A stretch of DNA of 64,000 nucleotides from Spirochaetaceae bacterium (GTDB lineage: Bacteria; Spirochaetota; Leptospiria; Leptospirales; Leptonemataceae). The notes under the pieces were generated by a model. It was not told where the DNA came from and did no database searches. It was given only the letters and a program-made list of their open reading frames with translations. The position numbers were made by a program, and so were the translations under genes. Shown here piece after piece: positions 8,284-17,719 of this stretch. Each line of letters begins with the position of its first letter. Positions within the stretch are counted from its first letter, which is position 1. The DNA lies in NCBI GenBank assembly GCA_002729885.1, contig PBUB01000014.1, positions 1 to 64,000 on the forward strand, written 5' to 3'.

Positions 8284-10098
8284 CTAGAAAAATCTAAAAA
8301 AGATGAAGGTAGCCAGTGAGAACAACAATCCTGCATAAAGCCGATCGTCCCGGAATGGCAGTCCTCTGGGTCGAATGCTCATCCGCCAGGCGAAAGGTAA
8401 CAGAACTAGAATGGAAGTAATACACGCTACCGAAAACCGGGACCAGTCCAGCAAGCTAACTCCGCTGGCAGATATGATATAGATCAGCAGCAAAAACATT
8501 GCTGGAATGAGTGTGCTGCCTTTTAGAAAACCCATGCTCAGCCTGGAACGCAAATCCAGCTGTAGATGCGCACGATAGTGCCAGAATATAGTCCCCAGCA
8601 GACCGGAACAGAACAGCACCGTGGCCATGACTCTGTGAAGAAAATTCAGTCTCATACCCAGAACATCGGTAATCACGTGTGGCAAATCACCGGCCAGGGA
8701 GTTATAGGTGTACTCCAGACCAAAGGAAAACAGAGGAGCCCCCAGTATCACAGGCACAACGGAAATCCCTCGCACCATGTCCTTCTCTGCGAATAGTATA
8801 CCTGCGAAGAACGCTACAAGAATTCCGGGGGTAAAGTGTGAACTTAGATTCGATACTACCAGAAAGAAGTTCTCTCGCCCCTCCGGGTCGTAGCTGTAAA
8901 TGGCCATCAGAATAGACAGTACCATCAATCCGGCCACCACCAGACGCCCCTGCAACACCAGAGCCCGGTCCGAGGCTTCGGGATTAACATATTTCTTATA
9001 CAGGTCCACGGTAGCAAGAGTGGATGCAGAATTCATCATGGAGTCGATGGTGGACAATATGGCTGCCAGCAGCCCGGCCATGATCAGGCCGATCAGTCCC
9101 CATCCGGCAGGCACCACAGTGGCCAGCAGTTGAGGAAAGGCATCGTCCGGTGCGATTTCGGTGAACCCCCGGGACAGAAACAACTGGGCAGCTGCTACTC
9201 CGGTGGCAATGGACATAAAGGGAATCAGAAGCTTCAGGAATCCGCCTGCAAGAACTCCGATGCGAGCCTCACCGTCGCTTCTGGCGGCCAGAGCGCGTTG
9301 CACAACGTACTGATTGGTGCCCCAGTAGAAGAAATGTAAGAACAGCAGACCGGTAAGTGCTCCGGTCCAGGGAAGGTCTGGATGATCCGAAGGCAGCATC
9401 ATGGTCATCCTGGGATTTTGAGCGCTGGCATCACGAACCATCATTTGATGCCACCCTCCCACTTCACTGTGAGAGAATGTAAAATAGGCCAGGATGAGGC
9501 CACCGACAATGAGAAGCACCGTTTGTAGCACATCCGTATAGATTACAGCCTTCAGACCGCCTGCAATCGTATACAGAGCGCTGAAGCCTGCAATCAGGAC
9601 GACTCCGAGGGCATAGTTTAGCTCAATGCCTGCGGCTCCCAGTAGATGTACGAAGGATCTGGAGCCGATGTAGAAAGCCGCAGTGAGCTGCACCACGATC
9701 AAAATAAGCATGATAGCGGAATACAGGACGCCAGCGCCCGCTCCGTATCTCTTTTCCAGAAATTGAGAGAGTGTTACAAGGCCCATCTTTCGATAAACGG
9801 GCAAAAACAAATAGCAAAGTGCAAATAGGGCGAGAATAGCACCCAGTTCATAGTGCGCCTGGGCAAAGCCGATGGAATAACCAACGCCCAGCATTCCAAC
9901 CATATGAGCAGCACTTACGTTGGTACCAAATATGGAACCCGCAATGGACCACCAGGGCACCGACCGACCTGCCAAAAAATAATCATCGGCCTGTCCGCCG
10001 GATTCAGGACTGGACTCCTTCCAGGCCGCCCACCAGCCAACCAGCAACACCATTAGCAGCGCCAGGCCAAATACAATCAGGTCCAGTGGCTGGATCAC
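8284..10098 (-). CDS. Sodium:solute symporter (SSS / SLC5 family)
   Basis: A 604-aa inner-membrane protein with about 14 hydrophobic segments spread through the whole length. SSS hallmarks are seen: WWSIAGSIFGTNVSAAHMVG near the N-terminus (the unwound first helix of the LeuT fold), GGLKAVIYTDVLQ(T) and the GLLAAILSTIDSMMNSASTL segment, where the Na2-site Ser/Thr residues lie. It most resembles the sugar/myo-inositol (SglT-like) branch by the FYWGTNQYVVQRALAA motif, but substrate is uncertain. The start codon is GTG. No catabolic enzyme for a likely substrate adjoins it; the downstream flavin monooxygenase is separated by the heptanucleotide array. Confidence 0.9.
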   Translation of the reverse strand: MIQPLDLIVFGLALLMVLLVGWWAAWKESSPESGGQADDYFLAGRSVPWWSIAGSIFGTNVSAAHMVGMLGVGYSIGFAQAHYELGAILALFALCYLFLPVYRKMGLVTLSQFLEKRYGAGAGVLYSAIMLILIVVQLTAAFYIGSRSFVHLLGAAGIELNYALGVVLIAGFSALYTIAGGLKAVIYTDVLQTVLLIVGGLILAYFTFSHSEVGGWHQMMVRDASAQNPRMTMMLPSDHPDLPWTGALTGLLFLHFFYWGTNQYVVQRALAARSDGEARIGVLAGGFLKLLIPFMSIATGVAAAQLFLSRGFTEIAPDDAFPQLLATVVPAGWGLIGLIMAGLLAAILSTIDSMMNSASTLATVDLYKKYVNPEASDRALVLQGRLVVAGLMVLSILMAIYSYDPEGRENFFLVVSNLSSHFTPGILVAFFAGILFAEKDMVRGISVVPVILGAPLFSFGLEYTYNSLAGDLPHVITDVLGMRLNFLHRVMATVLFCSGLLGTIFWHYRAHLQLDLRSRLSMGFLKGSTLIPAMFLLLIYIISASGVSLLDWSRFSVACITSILVLLPFAWRMSIRPRGLPFRDDRLYAGLLFSLATFIFFRFF

Positions 10099-10179
10099 AG
10101 GCCGAAACCTAAAGTTAATGAAGCTCGGGTCAATCCATTCCTACGTCTCATATGGGATTTCCTTGCAGTTTAAGCAATT

Positions 10180-10902
10180 ATGACATTTTCTGTCGGCATG
10201 GACTCGGCTGACGGGCAAAAGAGCTACTTCCCTGTATTTCTGGATCTTGCAGGCTCCAGGGTTGCCTGTCTGGGAGAGGGACCGGAAATTGATAACCGCA
10301 TCAAACGATTACTGGGATGCGAAGCTACTGTCTATCATGCAACGCTATCCCAGGAAGGAAGCTCCCGGGTAGAGAGACTGGATCCCGGCCCTGCACCCGA
10401 AGCCGCCGGGCATGATCCGGATTTTCGCAATCTGTACTGGATACGAGACATGCGATTGGTTATCGTTGAGCCGGGATATCTTGTAAACCAGCAGCACTGG
10501 AGCGGCGATGAACTTCTGGAAGCCTGCAACCGAAACAATACATTGCTTTGCGTCCTGGATCGAAAGAAGTATTGTAACTATATCTCACCGGCTGTTCTAT
10601 CAAAGGGTCCGTTTCAAGTAGCCATCTCTTCTTCCGGTGTAAGTCCTTCACTCTCTGTTTATATGAAGGAAAGAATCAAAGAAGACTTGCTCACAGAGGA
10701 AATGGCTCAGATGGCTTACTTCTTTAAGAAGTACCGACCGGTGGTAAGCGAAAGGATCTATGCGCTGGAAGATCGCCGCAGGTTCTATATCTCTATATTG
10801 CAAAGCGATGTGCCGACGTATCTTTCCGACTCCGAAGATAGGGCCCTGGAAAGAATGAAAGTTCTTCTGGATGAATTCGTAGCATCTATGCGATCCGGCT
10901 GA
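10180..10902 (+). CDS. Precorrin-2 dehydrogenase/sirohydrochlorin ferrochelatase (siroheme synthase N-domain)
   Basis: Likely performs NAD-dependent oxidation of precorrin-2 and possibly iron insertion in siroheme synthesis. Evidence: the YFPVFLDLAGSRVACLGEG opening equals the CysG-N/Met8p strand and dinucleotide loop, and CNYISPAVLSKGPFQVAISS with GVSPSLSVYMKERI matches the conserved dimer/active-site region. The usual Gly-rich VVGGGxVA loop is reduced to CLGEGPEI and the following helix is altered, so cofactor binding may be weaker than usual. It is 240 aa and lacks the C-terminal uroporphyrinogen methyltransferase domain of full CysG. No haem or cobalamin genes are next to it in this window. 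ATG at 10180 or the in-frame ATG at 10198 could be used; neither has a clear ribosome site. Confidence 0.82.
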   Translation: MTFSVGMDSADGQKSYFPVFLDLAGSRVACLGEGPEIDNRIKRLLGCEATVYHATLSQEGSSRVERLDPGPAPEAAGHDPDFRNLYWIRDMRLVIVEPGYLVNQQHWSGDELLEACNRNNTLLCVLDRKKYCNYISPAVLSKGPFQVAISSSGVSPSLSVYMKERIKEDLLTEEMAQMAYFFKKYRPVVSERIYALEDRRRFYISILQSDVPTYLSDSEDRALERMKVLLDEFVASMRSG

Positions 10903-10946
10903 GGAGCACAGCGGATCCTTCTTTTTTCTTCTTATCTATCCCTTCT

Positions 10947-12122
10947 CTAAAGCCCCTGTACAATTCGAAAAATTCCCAGGGCCACCACTGACCAGAAGGA
11001 TAACATCGCTATTGCTGGCATCGATTGCCTCTGCAGTAATCGACCGTTTAAATAGAAACCGCAGATCAAAAGAGAAAAGAATGCCATGCGAAATAGCCAG
11101 TCCATGGATGAGAAGGTCTTGAGAAAAAAAACGGAAACACCCAGAAGAGCTACAAACTGAATGAATGCAATCCAGGTTCTGGAGGATTCCAGCGGTAAGC
11201 GATATTCATCCCGGCGAATCTGCTCCATTCGCATACTGGAGGATACCGGATAGCTGGAGGGTTTCTTCCAGAGATGGTGAAAACTGCGCAGTCCTGTGCC
11301 CGCATCCAGATCCGTACGAATGTTGTTATAGATATCTGCAAAAACATGCACATTGGCAAACAGAGGATTGTATGACTTGAGCCTCTTCACTGTTCCAAAC
11401 ACCGGCTCCTCCGTTTCCTGGCGGAATGTTCCGAAAATTCGATCCCAGAGAATGAACATCCCTCCATAGTTCTTATCGATGTAAGGATCATTCACAGCGT
11501 GATGCACTCGGTGATGCGAGGGAGTTACAAACAAAAATGAAAAGAAAGATGGAATGGATTCATCGGATATGAACTTTGTGTGCACCCAGAATTGATACAA
11601 TCGGTTCAAGGCATCCACCGTCAAAAATACAACCCAGGGAAGTCCCAGAATAGCCAGAGGAAGATAAAAAACACAGGTGATGGCATTTCGCAACGCGGAC
11701 TGACGAAGAGCAACGCTCAGATTATACTCTTCGCTGGAATGATGCACCACGTGCGAAGCCCATAGAATATTTATCTCATGGGAAATTCGATGAGACCAGT
11801 AAAAGAGAAAATCCAGGACAATAAATGCTAGAATCCAGGAAAATGCGCTTACCGTACCTGACCAGGGCGCAGAAAAATCCAGGAAGTACCCTTCCAGCGC
11901 CGTCAGTGAGAAGCTCTTCTGCACAGCAGCATAGATGGCATAGATTCCCAGCAGAACAAAGGCATCCGATAGGCGACTGATCATTCCCAGACTCATATCG
12001 GTGATGCTGTCCGACAGATAATAGTAGGACTTTCGCTGCCATCGGGAATAGAGAAGCTCTATACCAATCAGAAGAATAAAAACAGGAATCAATGCTTCAA
12101 TGATCTGCATGTTGAAAAACAT
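10947..12122 (-). CDS. Sterol desaturase / fatty acid hydroxylase family protein (paralog 1)
   Basis: A 391-aa integral membrane di-iron enzyme. The histidine clusters of the superfamily are intact: HRISHE, HVVHHSSEE, and HHRVHH followed by DKNYGGMFILWDRIFGTF. This arrangement is nearest to the alkylglycerol monooxygenase-like bacterial branch. About seven hydrophobic segments flank the clusters and the C-terminal 90 residues form three or four more helices. A paralog with the same motifs lies at 44251-45609, and both are preceded by the same palindrome, here 32 bp before the start. No electron-donor gene adjoins. No clear ribosome site precedes the ATG at 12122; ATG at 12110 is an alternative. 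Substrate (sterol, ether lipid, fatty acid or hopanoid) is unknown. Confidence 0.88.
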   Translation of the reverse strand: MFFNMQIIEALIPVFILLIGIELLYSRWQRKSYYYLSDSITDMSLGMISRLSDAFVLLGIYAIYAAVQKSFSLTALEGYFLDFSAPWSGTVSAFSWILAFIVLDFLFYWSHRISHEINILWASHVVHHSSEEYNLSVALRQSALRNAITCVFYLPLAILGLPWVVFLTVDALNRLYQFWVHTKFISDESIPSFFSFLFVTPSHHRVHHAVNDPYIDKNYGGMFILWDRIFGTFRQETEEPVFGTVKRLKSYNPLFANVHVFADIYNNIRTDLDAGTGLRSFHHLWKKPSSYPVSSSMRMEQIRRDEYRLPLESSRTWIAFIQFVALLGVSVFFLKTFSSMDWLFRMAFFSLLICGFYLNGRLLQRQSMPAIAMLSFWSVVALGIFRIVQGL

Positions 12123-12154
12123 GCCATTGGGGCAGAAGGAGGCAAGTGAAAAAC

Positions 12155-12167
12155 TGACACGCTGTCA
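12155..12167. promoter_or_regulatory. Palindromic operator TGACA-CGC-TGTCA
   Basis: A 13-bp palindrome with arms TGACA/TGTCA preceded by AAAAAC, 32 bp upstream of the sterol-desaturase start on the minus strand. The only other copy I found in the window, TGACA-CGG-TGTCA preceded by AAAAC, stands at the same place before the paralogous gene at 45643-45655. The GACAC/GTGTC type is common for TetR-family operators; the regulator is not identified. Confidence 0.65.
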
Positions 12168-12229
12168 CACAACTTACCCGACCACGGAAGACTGGCCGGG
12201 CACAGCCAGACACAGCCAGACGGTTCCGA

Positions 12230-14548
12230 CTAGTCCCGTCGGCGCCGAATCTGCTGATCAAAAGCCTGGCCCGCCACAGGAAACTCTGCGATGGGACCCC
12301 AGAAAAGAAAACCGCTGGAGCCTCCGTCCAGACTTCCCTGCATTTGCTGCACCATGTAATCGAATCCGTATCCCCAGATATGATTCATCATGGGAAATGC
12401 CTGAAGCCAGGGTCGCACAGAAAAAAGTCCTCGAGACAGACGAATGGGTCTTTCGGTGCCCAGCTCCAGCAACCGATGTACGCGCTCCGATCTGGGATAC
12501 ATATTTAGATAATGCGTTCCAAAATGAGAGGAATAATGCATGGGCGAAACGAAATCCACGGACGATCCCATTTCCAGAACATCCTGTCCTATCACAGCAC
12601 CTGCGCGATAGATTCCATTGTAGCCAAAAATGTCGATGCTAATAGGGGCGTTCAGAGTAAACCGGGCCCTTCGCAGAAATGACTCGATAGCCTCTGTGCG
12701 ATAGGCTCCAGGTGGCGCATGCGAAAAATGACATTGATAGATTGGGCCATCGGACGGGAAGCGAATGTAATCAAACTGTATCTCGTCAAAGCCAAGAGCC
12801 AGAACTTCCCTGGCCACATCCAGGTTATAGGATTGCACTTCCTGCGAAAATGGATCCACCCATTGCTCATCGCCTTCTACTTCCCAGGGCCCACCGGAAT
12901 ATCGATTCTTGATTGCATTTCGATGCCCGGCGTACCTGTACATACGCAGGTCTTTAAAGACTACCTGTCTGGCAATCGTGTAGATGCCCCTCTCTTTGAG
13001 CTTCGCCAGAAGATCCCGGATGGGGACGATTTCCCGGGCATTGCTCATTTCCCTCGCCATGGGTAGTTTACTACCATAGAGCAATCGCCCGAAGTCATCT
13101 TTTACATCAATTACCACTGCATTGAATCCATATCTTTCGATAAGCCCAAATACTATGGATTGCTTTAACCGAGCGGACGTAGGAGAAACGTAGAATGCAC
13201 TGAGCAACTCCGGGCGCTTCACTTCCGTTTCGGGCGCCGGCCGATGCTTGACCACGGGGCCATTGTGTAGAAGAAAAGAACCCATCAGGTATGCGCGAAA
13301 TGGCTCCGCTGTCAGAGATTGGCCCGGCTTTCCCTTTTCGTGGGGTGAACCCTCATTTCCTTCACTGGTATTGTCCTGATTCGCCCGCGTATCTAAAGCA
13401 GATTGCCGATTTGAATGTTGATTCCTTTCTGCTTCGGCTCCTACTTTTGCAAGTGAACCGCTGGATAGATCCAGATAGAAGGCTCCTTCCGTGCTGGAAA
13501 GAAGGCATCCTTTTTCGTTGCAGTCCAGAGCTTCGGCCGTGGCATCGGTAGCAGCCCCGGGAACAGGGCGATAGGAGAATCCAGAACTTCCACTGTCTGT
13601 GGAGGCCACCGCGAAGCCGGGCTCGAATAGTGTGGCAGCTACCAGTTTGCGGCTTTCCGGGATCCAGCGAATATCCAGTATCTGCTCATAGAAGGTGATG
13701 CCCGGCTCATGCAACAGTCCGGGCAGACCGGCATTAAAATCTCGGATTCGCACCTGGAAATTTCCCGAACTGAGTTTACCCTGAATTCCCAGCCTTTTGA
13801 CGCCGTTGTAAGCGGTGCCCAGAAACACCTCCTGAATTTCGCCCCTCGAATCCACGCTGGCGGCGATGGAGGAAAAAATGTTTCTGGACTTAAGTGAAGA
13901 GAGTCCGCGAAAGTCCAGAGTCTGGAAGGTATGACCTCCGTCGGTGGACAGGAGCAAATCCTGGATATTTACAGCAAGGATGATGCTGGAATTCCCGGGA
14001 TGTTGCCAGATGCCTACAATATCTCTATAAAGAGGAGGATCGCATTCTTCTTCCTTCTTGCCCACAAATCGCATGGGCTGACTCTCTGGCCTGCGAAAGG
14101 TTTTCCCGCCATCGTCTGAAATCAGTAGACCCGCGTTACGAAAAGAAACAAAGAGTCTGCGAAAGCCAGCGGTCGCATCAATGCTTTGCTCCTTGGCCCG
14201 CCGGGAAGAGTAGGAACCAGTAACCGTCGCCAGAGAACGTACAAATATTGGATAACTTCTACGAGACCAGTAATCCCTGGATGGATAACCATTGCATTCG
14301 ATGGGCGAACTGGAAAGCCAGGAACTATAAAGAGCGACTTCGGTTCTGGAATCACCCAGGAGGCTGCTGGAGACCCGGCTGAGGATGGCTTTATTCGTTG
14401 CCTCTTCCCATTTCAAAACCAGCTCTTCTTCTGGTTTTTCATCCGCGAAAGAGGAATCGGATTCCGGGATACGGATGGCGCCAGCGCTACATTGCAGCAG
14501 TAAGATTAGAAAGGTAACAAAAAACCAGGGAGCGTAGCTTGCTTTCAT
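12230..14548 (-). CDS. Putative glycoside hydrolase (DUF4015/GHL) with N-terminal Asp-box repeats
   Basis: A 772-aa exported protein. The ATG at 14548 gives a good signal sequence (MKASYAPWFFVTFLILLLQC, possible lipoprotein Cys); a GTG at 14563 is an alternative. Residues about 50-400 contain Asp-box/BNR-like beta-propeller motifs (SDDGGKTF, STDGGHTF and a degenerate STDSGSSGF). Residues about 450-770 are the putative glycoside hydrolase barrel: FGLIERYGFNAVVIDVKDD, GIYTIARQVVFKD, GFDEIQFDYIRFPSDG and VDFVSPMHYSSHF. In that family the IQFDYIRFP strand carries the acidic catalytic candidates. Between the halves is a Ser/Asn/Gly-rich linker. It lies 28 bp beyond the XPB gene on the same strand, separated by a hairpin. 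Substrate is unknown; a periplasmic or surface glycan is plausible. Confidence 0.85.
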   Translation of the reverse strand: MKASYAPWFFVTFLILLLQCSAGAIRIPESDSSFADEKPEEELVLKWEEATNKAILSRVSSSLLGDSRTEVALYSSWLSSSPIECNGYPSRDYWSRRSYPIFVRSLATVTGSYSSRRAKEQSIDATAGFRRLFVSFRNAGLLISDDGGKTFRRPESQPMRFVGKKEEECDPPLYRDIVGIWQHPGNSSIILAVNIQDLLLSTDGGHTFQTLDFRGLSSLKSRNIFSSIAASVDSRGEIQEVFLGTAYNGVKRLGIQGKLSSGNFQVRIRDFNAGLPGLLHEPGITFYEQILDIRWIPESRKLVAATLFEPGFAVASTDSGSSGFSYRPVPGAATDATAEALDCNEKGCLLSSTEGAFYLDLSSGSLAKVGAEAERNQHSNRQSALDTRANQDNTSEGNEGSPHEKGKPGQSLTAEPFRAYLMGSFLLHNGPVVKHRPAPETEVKRPELLSAFYVSPTSARLKQSIVFGLIERYGFNAVVIDVKDDFGRLLYGSKLPMAREMSNAREIVPIRDLLAKLKERGIYTIARQVVFKDLRMYRYAGHRNAIKNRYSGGPWEVEGDEQWVDPFSQEVQSYNLDVAREVLALGFDEIQFDYIRFPSDGPIYQCHFSHAPPGAYRTEAIESFLRRARFTLNAPISIDIFGYNGIYRAGAVIGQDVLEMGSSVDFVSPMHYSSHFGTHYLNMYPRSERVHRLLELGTERPIRLSRGLFSVRPWLQAFPMMNHIWGYGFDYMVQQMQGSLDGGSSGFLFWGPIAEFPVAGQAFDQQIRRRRD

Positions 14549-14573
14549 TCTGTATGAAATCACCCGAAAGGAG

Positions 14574-14601
14574 AAGGATGGAAGATCAGCCTTCCATCCT
14601 T
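14574..14601 (-). terminator. Hairpin after XPB helicase gene
   Basis: An 11-bp perfect stem (AAGGATGGAAG with CTTCCATCCTT) and a 6-base loop directly after the helicase stop codon. On the minus strand it is followed by CTCCTTTC, a weak U-tract, so termination may be partial; the hydrolase gene begins immediately downstream. Confidence 0.6.
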
Positions 14602-14604
14602 GAT

Positions 14605-16320
14605 TTACTTCTGTAGAATTGTCTCCCTGGCACGACCGCTCATTTCTTTGAACTGCTCGAAGGTATAGATCTGGTATTCGTATCCCTGCTCGGTAAGAAA
14701 GAGCTGACGGTTCTGCCCAAACCTCTCCTCTGTTGTGTCCCTACTGACCACAGAGTAGAAAAAGGCCATGTTCTGGTCTTCTTTTGGCCGAAGCACTCGA
14801 CCCAGCCTCTGAGCTTCCTCCTGACGAGAACCAAAAGTCCCACTTACCTGGATGGCCACGCTGGCATCCGGCAGGTCGATGGAAAAGTTTGCCACTCTAG
14901 AAACGATAAGACAGGTAATCTCTCCGTTTCTAAAAGCGGAGTACAGTCGCTCCCTTTCCAGGAGCGGAGTCTTTCCGGTAATTATGGGGAAGTCAAAATG
15001 CTTGGATATCTCTTCCAGTTGATTCAGATACTGACCAATGATAAGAACATTGTTTCGTCCGTGCTCCTCCAGAACTCTTTCAATTACATCCAGCTTGCCC
15101 GGGTTTTCCGAAGCCAGTCTGTATTTCTCGCGATCATCGGACAAAGAATACTTCATGCGAAGTTCTTCATCCATATCCACGCGAATTTCAATACACTTCG
15201 CGTTGGCAATCCAGGATTGCTTCTCCAGTTCTTTCCAGGGCACATCGTATTTCTTGGGCCCGATGAGAGAGAATACATCCTCTTCCAGTCCATCTTCGCG
15301 AACCAGAGTAGCAGTGAGCCCCAGTCTTCGCTTCGCCTGAAGCTCGGACGTCATCCTGAATACCGGTGCAGGGAGAAGGTGCACCTCATCATACACAATC
15401 AAGCCCCAGTTGTTGGCGCTAAACAAATTGAAGTGAGTAAACTCACCGCCCTTCTTTTTTCTGTGAGTGATGATATTGTATGTTGCAATGGTGATAGGTT
15501 TGATTTCTTTCTTTTCGCCGCTGTATTCTCCAATGTCTTCTTCTGGAATAGTGGTCTTATCCAGAATCTCATTTTTCCACTGACGAATGGAAAGAGTATT
15601 GGTCACCAGAATCAGGGTCTGTGCCCCCACGATCTGCATTACGCCAATGCCAACGATTGTTTTTCCTGCACCGCATGGCAGCACAATCACTCCAGAACCA
15701 CCTTCTCGAGAGCCTCCGGCATGGAACACTTCTACGGACTGTCGCTGATAGTCCCGCATTGTAAACTCGCGTCCGGAAAGAGTTGTGGGCCTTAGATTAA
15801 AACTGTAGGCCACGCCTTCATCATAACCGGCAAGATCCTGTACAGGATAGCCAATTCGAATAAGGGCCTGCTTGATATGGCCTCGGTAATCCTTGTTAAC
15901 CAGGATTCGGCCATCTTCTACTTCTTCGATGTAGGGCTGCACATTTCGATGATGTGCGATTTCATTCAGGAAGGGCTTCTCATCCGAGGCAATATACAGT
16001 GATCCGTCATCTTCTCGAACCAGTCGAACTTTGCCATATCGCGAAATCTGCTCTTTGATTTCATTCTCAATGTTCTTTGGAACCGGATACTTTGAGTAGT
16101 CGCTGAGTGCAGCAATGATTTCATCTGCAGTCATCTTGCTGGAAGCCGCATTCCATAAAGACAAAGGAGTAATGCGATAGGTATGAATGTGTTCGGGGCT
16201 CTTTTCCAGCTCCGCGAATCGGCTAACCTGGCTACGGCATTCTTCAAACTTCTCATTATCTACCTGGAGAAGCATGGTGCGATCTGATTGTACAATTAAT
16301 GGATTGGATATATCCGGCAT
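14605..16320 (-). CDS. Bacterial XPB/Rad25-type superfamily 2 DNA helicase
   Basis: 3'-5' DNA translocase/helicase of the ERCC3 (XPB) family, a trait of spirochaetes, actinobacteria and some others. From the ATG at 16320 (GAGG 7 bases upstream) it is 571 aa; a TTG at 16332 is less likely. An N-terminal XPB-specific domain (about 1-170) is followed by Walker A PCGAGKT, the DEVH box (VYDEVHLLPAP), motif III GLTATL followed by REDGLEEDVF, which carries the RED signature of XPB, and the second RecA domain with QEEAQRLGRVLRPK (motif VI). The thumb-like PWKELEKQSWIA insertion also fits. In bacteria it probably acts in DNA repair; it is often next to a XPF-like nuclease (Bax1) in archaea, but none is here. 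It stands alone ahead of the GHL hydrolase gene. Confidence 0.94.
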   Translation of the reverse strand: MPDISNPLIVQSDRTMLLQVDNEKFEECRSQVSRFAELEKSPEHIHTYRITPLSLWNAASSKMTADEIIAALSDYSKYPVPKNIENEIKEQISRYGKVRLVREDDGSLYIASDEKPFLNEIAHHRNVQPYIEEVEDGRILVNKDYRGHIKQALIRIGYPVQDLAGYDEGVAYSFNLRPTTLSGREFTMRDYQRQSVEVFHAGGSREGGSGVIVLPCGAGKTIVGIGVMQIVGAQTLILVTNTLSIRQWKNEILDKTTIPEEDIGEYSGEKKEIKPITIATYNIITHRKKKGGEFTHFNLFSANNWGLIVYDEVHLLPAPVFRMTSELQAKRRLGLTATLVREDGLEEDVFSLIGPKKYDVPWKELEKQSWIANAKCIEIRVDMDEELRMKYSLSDDREKYRLASENPGKLDVIERVLEEHGRNNVLIIGQYLNQLEEISKHFDFPIITGKTPLLERERLYSAFRNGEITCLIVSRVANFSIDLPDASVAIQVSGTFGSRQEEAQRLGRVLRPKEDQNMAFFYSVVSRDTTEERFGQNRQLFLTEQGYEYQIYTFEQFKEMSGRARETILQK

Positions 16321-16849
16321 AGAGGACCTCAAACCCTATGGCGCAAGGACACCCCAGATGTCAAGGGTTTCCGGCCAGTGTGCAGCAGTTTTCCCCGGTC
16401 CGAAGAACCACTACCGGCCTCGCGCCTGATATTTGCTTCTGTTTCTCCGGAAACGCAGATTTAGTTCGCAAATTACACCAAACGGCAGGATCCAGAATCA
16501 TGCGAAGCAGCAAAACAGAAGTCTGTTATTTCTAAATCTAATGCTACCGGCGGTTCTCCGCATCCACAGATTTTCCTTCATGAGAAAAAAAGCACTACTG
16601 CAATTCTAGAAAAAGAGTCGACGAAATGATGTTGGATTATTAGGGGCATCAGGAAAAATCTCGAGGTTTTGACTTGCCCGACGTCACAGGATTAGCGTTC
16701 TGTTGGTAGTCTGTTTAAGGATTTCCATCGTGTTGCAAGAAAGGCGCTCTGGCTTATTTCACGGGATACTTCCGGAGATATTTCCAGGAAACTTGCGCAG
16801 GCAAAACGCTTGAGTACCTGAGCGAGCTACGCATAATGCAACCTGGAAC
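16321..16849 (+). other. Intergenic region between divergent helicase and methyltransferase genes
   Basis: About 530 bp in which I see no convincing gene. The segment 16640-16800 is AT-rich with several short runs, and TTGACT near 16669 could be a -35, but no fitting -10 follows. Reverse-strand open frames that enter from 17206 are shadows of the methyltransferase gene. Confidence 0.5.
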
Positions 16850-17605
16850 ATGGTAGCATTCAAAGATCATTTTTCTCGCCAGTCTCAGGACTATGTTCAA
16901 TTTCGTCCGCATTATCCACCAGAGCTGTTTGAGGAACTCGCCCGGCTTTCCAGGAATCATAGCGATGCCCTGGACATTGGCACCGGAAACGGCCAGTGCG
17001 CTATTGGGCTTGCCAAACATTTTTCGAAGGTCACAGGAATAGATCCCAGCAACAATCAGATTCAGAGTGCGATACCTCATCCATCTGTGCGATATCGCGT
17101 AGCGCCTGCAGAAGACACTGGATGCGAAGATGAGTCCATGGATATCATTACCGTTGCCCAGGCAATTCACTGGTTTGACCATGAACCGTTTTTCGCAGAA
17201 ATTCATAGAGTGCTACGTCCGGGCGCTCTTTTCGCAGCCTGGGGGTATGGCCACCATTTCGTGGATGGCTGTCAGGACACTCTGGAGTATTACTATCATA
17301 ACATCGTTGGTCCCTACTGGCCTCCGGAGCGAGAAAGCATAGAGGCCAGATACACGGATATTCGATCTCCCGAGTGGTTGGTTCCTGTAGCTCCTCCCGA
17401 TGTAAAGATGCAGGCAGAATGGAACAGAGATCAGCTACTGGGCTACATTTCTACATGGTCGGCTGTACAAAAATACATTGAGCAGAAAGCTAGCGACCCG
17501 GTTCAGATTCTTCGGTCACAGCTATCTGATTGCTGGCCGGACCCCGGAGAAGTGCGGCAGGTTAGCTGGCCTTTCTTTTTTATCATCGGAAGAAAGCCAG
17601 GATAA
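16850..17605 (+). CDS. Class I SAM-dependent methyltransferase
   Basis: A 251-aa cytosolic methyltransferase of the Methyltransf_11 type, resembling trans-aconitate methyltransferase/Crg1-like proteins. Motif I is LDIGTGNGQCAIGL, the acidic loop is GIDPSNNQI, motif post-II is DIITVAQAIHWF and HRVLRPGALFAAWGYG is motif III. The start ATG at 16850 gives MVAFKDHFSRQSQDYVQFRP, the usual opening (D-H-F-S...Y..FRP) of this subfamily, so the start is secure although no strong ribosome site is visible. Acceptor substrate is not inferable. It is transcribed alone, 114 bp ahead of the patatin gene. Confidence 0.88.
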   Translation: MVAFKDHFSRQSQDYVQFRPHYPPELFEELARLSRNHSDALDIGTGNGQCAIGLAKHFSKVTGIDPSNNQIQSAIPHPSVRYRVAPAEDTGCEDESMDIITVAQAIHWFDHEPFFAEIHRVLRPGALFAAWGYGHHFVDGCQDTLEYYYHNIVGPYWPPERESIEARYTDIRSPEWLVPVAPPDVKMQAEWNRDQLLGYISTWSAVQKYIEQKASDPVQILRSQLSDCWPDPGEVRQVSWPFFFIIGRKPG

Positions 17606-17719
17606 GCCATCCGAACAACATCAAGGCCCCATTACCGGAATTGCTGAACCCTACGATGCCTCAGTCTGTTCTGAGTTTTTTTGCAACCCGCCCCTATAAA
17701 GCAGTTCTCATCTATTAAG

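Noticed and set aside
7995-8297. Plus-strand open frame with repeated LISYLLS
   Set aside because: The repeat is only the 7-bp array read in one frame (21 bp per cycle); the frame begins inside the monooxygenase gene on the other strand.
16754-17206. 150-aa minus-strand frame
   Set aside because: Antisense shadow of the methyltransferase gene with no recognisable content.
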